NCBI GenBank assembly: GCA_949318235.1
Contig: OX439127.1
Span: 24,039,815 to 24,103,814, forward strand
Direction of reading: 5' to 3'
DNA: 64,000 nucleotides
DNA from: Ecdyonurus torrentis
Taxonomy: Eukaryota; Arthropoda; Insecta; Ephemeroptera; Heptageniidae
A model generated the notes under the pieces. It was not told where the DNA came from. It did no database searches and worked only from the letters and a program-made list of their open reading frames with translations. Numbering within the stretch: the first letter of the stretch is position 1; every line of letters begins with the position of its first letter. Positions 58,401-64,000 of this stretch are shown here, piece after piece. The position numbers and the translations under genes were made by a program.

Positions 58401-60765
58401 GGTTGAAAATCGCATAGGCATGACAAAAAGGTTAAACATCTTGCTTATCTAGAGGTAAAATAGCGCATCTAAATAGCGCTCAAACTCAAGGAGATATTGA
58501 AAGTTTTATATTGAACTCTACTTTTGGACCACGCGCGGGTTCACGGTCTATTCAGAGCTCTAGTACTTTTCCAAAGTATGGACGGTCGAATATGGCTCTA
58601 AATATTTTAATATGTTTTTCAAAAAGATAATTAGGAAGAAAGTTCCAGAGGTTCGGACCCGTCAAAAAATTGTCGGGTCCGAAGACCCGGGTCCTGGACC
58701 CGTGATTTTTTTTTCGGGTCCGGGACCCGGGTCCGGACCCCTCAAAAATCTTCATCGGGTCTGGGTTCAGGTTTTCAATTAATCAATTAAATAATTTTTT
58801 ATAAGTTCAATAAGTAAGAGCAGATTAAAATTTTTTGAAATAGAATTTAAAAAATTGCAGCAAGTTAAAAAAGAATGCAAATAATAATAATAAATAATCA
58901 ATGTTTTGATTTGCTACATCTTGTCAATTAGCCAAATAAGAAACTTAGTATTATTGCCTGTATATATTCATATTAATAAAATAATAATAATAAAAAAAAG
59001 TCATCATACAAGCTGTAAGTCAGCAACATTATTAATTTTAAAAAAATGCAGCTCCTACAAGCTTTATAATTCAGGCGTATATTAATTTTTCTTCTTTCGG
59101 AACATAATGTTTTTAACATAATTTGAGGTATATAATTGAAAAAAAAAATTTTTTTTAGTTTTTTTTAACGTACTGAAAGTTTAGAAAGAAGGTTTTATTG
59201 AAATTGCATAAAAATCTGGATAACTAGACTAAAACCTACTCTTACACATAGTTAAAAAAATAAAATTTAAATAAAAAATCTTTCCAGATATTTAAACAAA
59301 TTAAAATTTGTGTTGCATGCATGTATATGTTTCTGTGGCAAAAAAAAAAAAAAAAAAATCTAATACTAAACAAATTTACTTTATATTTTTTCATGTTTAT
59401 GTACATTTCTTAATATTTCAATCAAAAAATTTTCAAACTCAACGAAAATTAGGGCTCGGGTTTTTGAACCCGTATTTTTCAAATGGGTCCCAAAAACCCG
59501 CCAAAAATCTCGGGTTTTGGAAGGTTTCGGGTCCGGGTCCGAACCCCTGAAAAGTTAATTTTGCCTACATTCTACATCTCTCTGCAAAAACTCCAGTCTT
59601 CACTGCAGGGGTATAAAAATCAACATGTTATATTGGGAGAAACTACATTTCTTATCATCTTATTTTACCATCAAATAATGTATTTATTTCTTTCATGTAT
59701 AATATTTCCTTTTCATGTGTTTAATGAATTAGTACCATTTATTAATAAGTATTGTATTGCAATAAAATTAAATATTTAGTATACACAACAAAAGTCTTTA
59801 GTTTAGCTTTCCAAACTGTGCCAGAGTCCAGACTTTCTATTGAAAATGGCTTTTTCTATAGAAATTATAAAGTAAATTTTAATTTACATAAAAGAATTAA
59901 TAATGTATTCAATTTATTAAGTATATTTCTTACACAATAAGTGCATTTTACGAATAGTATCTTTTAAAAGAAAAATTAAAACAAACTCTCAAGTTTTATT
60001 AAGTTGATGCGTATAGTTGACTGTATATAAAAATGTTTCCTCAAAATAGCAAAAAATTGCATTTCTATGGTATATTATGTAAAGTAAAGGAAATAATAAT
60101 CTATTTTTAATAAATACTTGTCGAGTTGTTAAAAATCGAATGTTAAAAATTTAACAAATTATTATTTTTTTGATTATAATGTATAATAAACTTTTAAATT
60201 ATTAATGAAATATTGATCAAATAATTTCATTTTTTTTTTCTTTTACAGATATTAAGAATAATAGAAACATTGTTTCAAGTTATAACACTAAAACAATAAT
60301 TTAAGATACATAAACTTGAGATTATCATTTTTAATCGAAGTATGTATACTTGTTGTGTATTTATAAACAGTGGACAGCAAGCACAAGAGCGTTGAGTTTG
60401 TTTACTTTTTATTTTTCATTGTTGGAGCGCATTAGCCAATGAGCGTCGAGTATTGATTTTCAAAATATGATATTTTTAAAGCTAAAATAAATTAAATTTA
60501 TAGCACACTGAGGGTTTTGAAAATTTAAACATAAAATCGCCATAAAATGAAGTTTGTTCTGTGAAAATTTCAATGCTGTAACTTCCTTTGTTCAATAGTT
60601 ATGATGTTTCAAAATCGCGATTTTTCCCATTACTTACGCAATTTTTCGTGATCAAAAAACCCCAACAAAGGGTGCGCGTATACTCCCCCCTTCTAGAGTA
60701 CTCTAAGTTACATCTATGAAACTGAATAATTTCTTAAAATTCTTGTTTTCCGTGCAGAGTAGGGT
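55480..60765. mobile_element. About 5.3-kb fold-back structure with an inserted hAT-like element
   Basis: The outer ends are CACGGAAAA-type (55482 and the inverted partner near 60750). AGTACTCTAGAAGGGGGGAG at 55677 is exactly mirrored at about 60692-60711. Outer arms (55.5-56.55 and 59.65-60.77 kb) match only in patches. Inner arms (about 56.57-57.62 and 57.69-58.63 kb, with 59.55-59.64 kb) are nearly identical, for example ATTTAGATGCGCTATTTTAC and its inverse. The centre is near 57655. The right arm is interrupted by 58646-59549. No transposase or other coding frame was found. Confidence 0.8.
58646..59549. mobile_element. 904-bp hAT-like element rich in GGGTCCG
   Basis: The ends are CAGAGGTTCGGACCCG and CGGGTCCGAACCCCTG, inverted with one mismatch. 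The subterminal zones carry repeated CGGGTCC / GGACCCG motifs. Flanks GAAAGTTC and AAAAGTTA (6 of 8 alike) fit an eroded 8-bp target duplication. The interior is AT-rich with no transposase. It interrupts the right arm of the large fold-back. Confidence 0.85.
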
Positions 60766-60769
60766 GGAT

Positions 60770-63700
60770 TCCGAGGAACAATATTCAAAATGGGGTGCTA
60801 TAATGGTCTTATATTCTAATTGTCGTATACCTGATATTTATGCTATAATATTTTAGCACAATAACTGTGATATTACCACTGCTATAGTAAAACTTGCATG
60901 TTAACAGTTGAGTTAAATTGAATGCTTTGACTGTCATATCGTGATATATGACTGTGATATATAAATGAATAGAAATAAATAAATAAATGAAATAAATAAT
61001 TTAGATGTAGTATAGTATATCACGAATAACAATTCTTAAGTTCCGAAAAAAATTGTAACAATAACGCATAATGGCAAACAATTGTCCGAATTTCTTTATT
61101 TAGCTTTATTTATTTATTTTATTTTAGCTTAATTTTATAATGCTTATATTTAATAATAGGTACAGATTTAATTATTTGACTAACATAATGATATCCTTAA
61201 AATTTAATGGTGCAACTTTGTAAAGTAATTATTATTATTATTCGCTTTTGCAGACGCTTTGAACTACATATAGTTTATAATATTAAAACTTTAAAATTCA
61301 AGCAATTTTCATTTTTAAAACGGATTAGGCAGCCTAAAAAAAATAATAATAATATATAAAAATTCATTAAAAAATGCAATTATTTTCTGTATACGACGAG
61401 TTATTGAATAGAAGTGGCTATAGTTGATAAACAGTACAGCAGTGACTGAAGTGGCTGATGCCCCCTTAGTGTATTATTTATCATTATTTCATATCTTATT
61501 ACATTGACGCGTCTGTTTTAAATAATAACTCTTCCCATTTCATATTTCCTATATTGTCTAATAGGGTTATAGCGTGACTTAATTACATTTACGTCATGAT
61601 TAATTGTATAGCCTTAATAATTAAATATGAACAAATTAAATTAATATTATTTTAGCATATTATTTTTGTCATATTTATGTGGGTAAATGACATCGTGATA
61701 AAACATCATAAGATTATTAAAAATGCGTACAATATTTAGTAAAATATGGAGCCTGCACTACGTTTTTTCTCTCTTGATGGATAAAATAAATACGTAATTA
61801 CGTCAATTGTGCTGAAATTATGTCATATAGCATAAATTTTGCAATTTTGGAATTATTATTCAATATTCCAGAAATTGTGTTGTTATGAATAAAGAGTGCT
61901 GAAATTGGAATAACATTATTATTAATTTATTTTCATATTTTTCATTGCTTTCAAAAGAAGCTAAAATATTAATTACTGCTCATTAGCATAGCTGAATACT
62001 TCGCTTGATCATGCAGCAGCTTTTCAGTAAAAATAGCAACAAATTTTTAAAATCACAATTGAAACATATTGATAATTTCAATTTCAATTAGAATAATTAA
62101 AAAAATTTATACTAGTAAATAATTTAATAATGGTAGGGTAAAACAACAACATTTGATTGTATTCAATAATTAATATGTTTGTGAAATATAATTTAAAGTT
62201 GATCGAGAGCTTTATTTCTTGTTTAATGCAGTCACCAAAAAATCTTCGTTCAAAGTAAGTATTTTTTGAGAACTTAATTAAATGAGAAATAATTGAAACA
62301 TTATAACATATGATAGAAGAAAAATAAAAATTCGCAGCATTTCTCCCGATGAAATAAAGTTTAATCACAAGACTGAAACCTTAATAATCTATTTATGTAT
62401 GGCCTCTTTCATAACAATAAAAAATAATCAATAAAATCATTCTTTACATAAATATGATAGTAAAATAAAATAATATATTATATAAAATGTCAATAAGGAT
62501 CAAATAGGAAATATTTATAAGAAGAAGCTATGATGTTTACAGATATCTAATAAAAGTGGATTTACTAAACGTTGAGCCCTGAAACCATATAACAAATTTG
62601 CAGTAGTTGGCAATAATGTGATACAACACAAAATTACAAAATATGAACTAAATAAACAAACATCCAGTAAAGTAAAAAAATGTATAGTGAATTCTTGTTG
62701 AACGATTGAGTCGAAATGACGAGAGTATTAATAAATTTAGTTAGTACTTGAGAAATAAAAATTCAACTTCATATCAAGTGTGCAAGTTAGATTTTATATA
62801 AGAACTATTGAACTTGTTACACACGTAATAGTTAATAACAAGTTATTTATCAATTTATCAATATTTTAGTGCGGCAAAAATGGTTGTAATAATATAATAA
62901 TAATAATGTTTTAAACCTCAAATCTCACGAGATTCTCTTATCTTTCTGAGTGCGTGCTCTTTTTGTTAATTTTTAATGCAAGCTGAAACAATATATGTAT
63001 ACATATATATAAAAAAAATAATAAACATATAAATATTGAATATTGAGAGCTTGAAAATAAATTGAAGTGCTTTTTAGCTTTATTAGTTGCTTATTACAAC
63101 GCCTTATCAACCTTATTATTTGCTTGTATCCTCTTCTGTAAAATTTAAATAAAATAAAATAGTCTGTAATTGGAGATAATTGCAAAAAAAAAAAAAAAAA
63201 AAAAGGTATATATATATGGAATTAAAATGACTGAAATAAACGTTATCTTATATATCAGTGCTCACTTGATATTCATGCAACTTGAAAGTACTGTACATTG
63301 TAACAAGTCTCGTAAATTAAACTTAATTTAAGCATTTTAGTTTATAAGCATTCTGGATAATTAGAGCCTTCTCAGAGTTTCAATGCTTCATTTTATTATT
63401 ATAATTATTATTTTCGCCTTGATATTTTTTATTTTTATGCAAATTATGTGTAAAAGAGGAAAGCATCTTATTAGGTCATAGTTATTTTCTGTGCTCAATT
63501 TTCAATGAATCAAACATAAAATTTCCTTTAAAATAATTTTTTTTTCTTTCATATTATTCTTATCTTTCATTTTTCTGTATATTGTTGATTATTATAGAAC
63601 TTTTACTCATGAATGGCCTGGGTCAATATATACATAATAATATAATACGTAGTATTTGCATATGATATATGAACTGCACAGTTATCAAAATGTCCAATTA

Positions 63701-64000
63701 TAGCTTACAGTCTAAACTTTACATGCAAGAAAAGTAAAAGAAAAAAATATATAAATAAAAAAAGATACAGAACCTCCTTATATTTCATAAGCCTATTTTT
63801 TTTAGTAATTATTAAAAATGACAGTAAAAAATATAATACAGTATATTTTATGTTAAAAATTATATTAGCTTATCTTATTATCCTGGAATGGACCTATTGT
63901 GCAACCTGAAAAAAATGTACGATTATGAACACGTTATTTATTTATTATGTTATTTATTAAACTACTTATTCTCTTGAAAATATAATTTAAAATGATATGT
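60770..64000. other. Intergenic, no gene seen
   Basis: Very AT-rich sequence with short A/T-only microsatellites and a poly-A run near 63185-63204. No exon, RNA gene or element could be supported on either strand. Confidence 0.5.

Overview
The window is nuclear DNA from an animal, almost certainly an arthropod. It is very AT-rich, with long introns bounded by GT...AG, abundant (TA)n tracts, poly-A/T runs and dense small transposons. The ribosomal protein eL20 copy begins MKAKGLLNEYEV, which is closer to the arthropod form as I recall it than to the vertebrate form. I cannot name a species; a crustacean or chelicerate is only a guess from base composition and repeat load.

Four multi-exon genes can be assembled, plus one orphan terminal exon. 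(1) Positions 71-2442, minus strand: the 5' part of an acidic protein I do not recognise, running off the left edge. A GC-rich block at about 4340-4780 is probably its promoter and 5' leader. (2) 6057-15827, plus: a complete four-exon RpL18A (eL20, 177 aa). (3) 17504-26891, plus: a complete eleven-exon PLEKHM2/SKIP homologue (835 aa), a lysosome-kinesin adaptor with an N-terminal RUN domain and C-terminal PH-like domains. (4) 35094-40308, minus: a complete six-exon SDF4/Cab45 homologue (365 aa), a secretory-pathway EF-hand protein ending in HDEF. Genes 1 and 2 are divergent; genes 3 and 4 converge across an 8 kb repeat-filled gap. From 40.4 kb to the right edge only one good coding exon was found (48116-48249, minus). 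No shared pathway links the genes; they are ordinary housekeeping and trafficking genes.

The remainder is dominated by fold-back (palindromic) and short inverted-repeat elements, and this is the most unusual aspect of the window. Two 1.24 kb near-perfect palindromes (13570-14806 and 52000-53237) belong to one family. In each copy the two arms resemble each other more than they resemble the other copy, and both copies sit exactly inside (TA)n tracts. A roughly 5 kb inverted structure (about 55.48-60.77 kb) has nearly identical arms near its centre and diverged arms outside, with a hAT-like element inserted in the right arm. A nested stack of elements occupies RpL18A intron 2. Several MITE families recur: a 104-bp family with five copies, a 106-bp family with two, a fold-back family with three, TTAA-flanked elements in tandem, and a TA-flanked 185-bp element beside the PLEKHM2 5' end. 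tRNA-derived SINEs and a decayed Tc1/mariner copy complete the set. No CRISPR array, rRNA or functional tRNA was seen.
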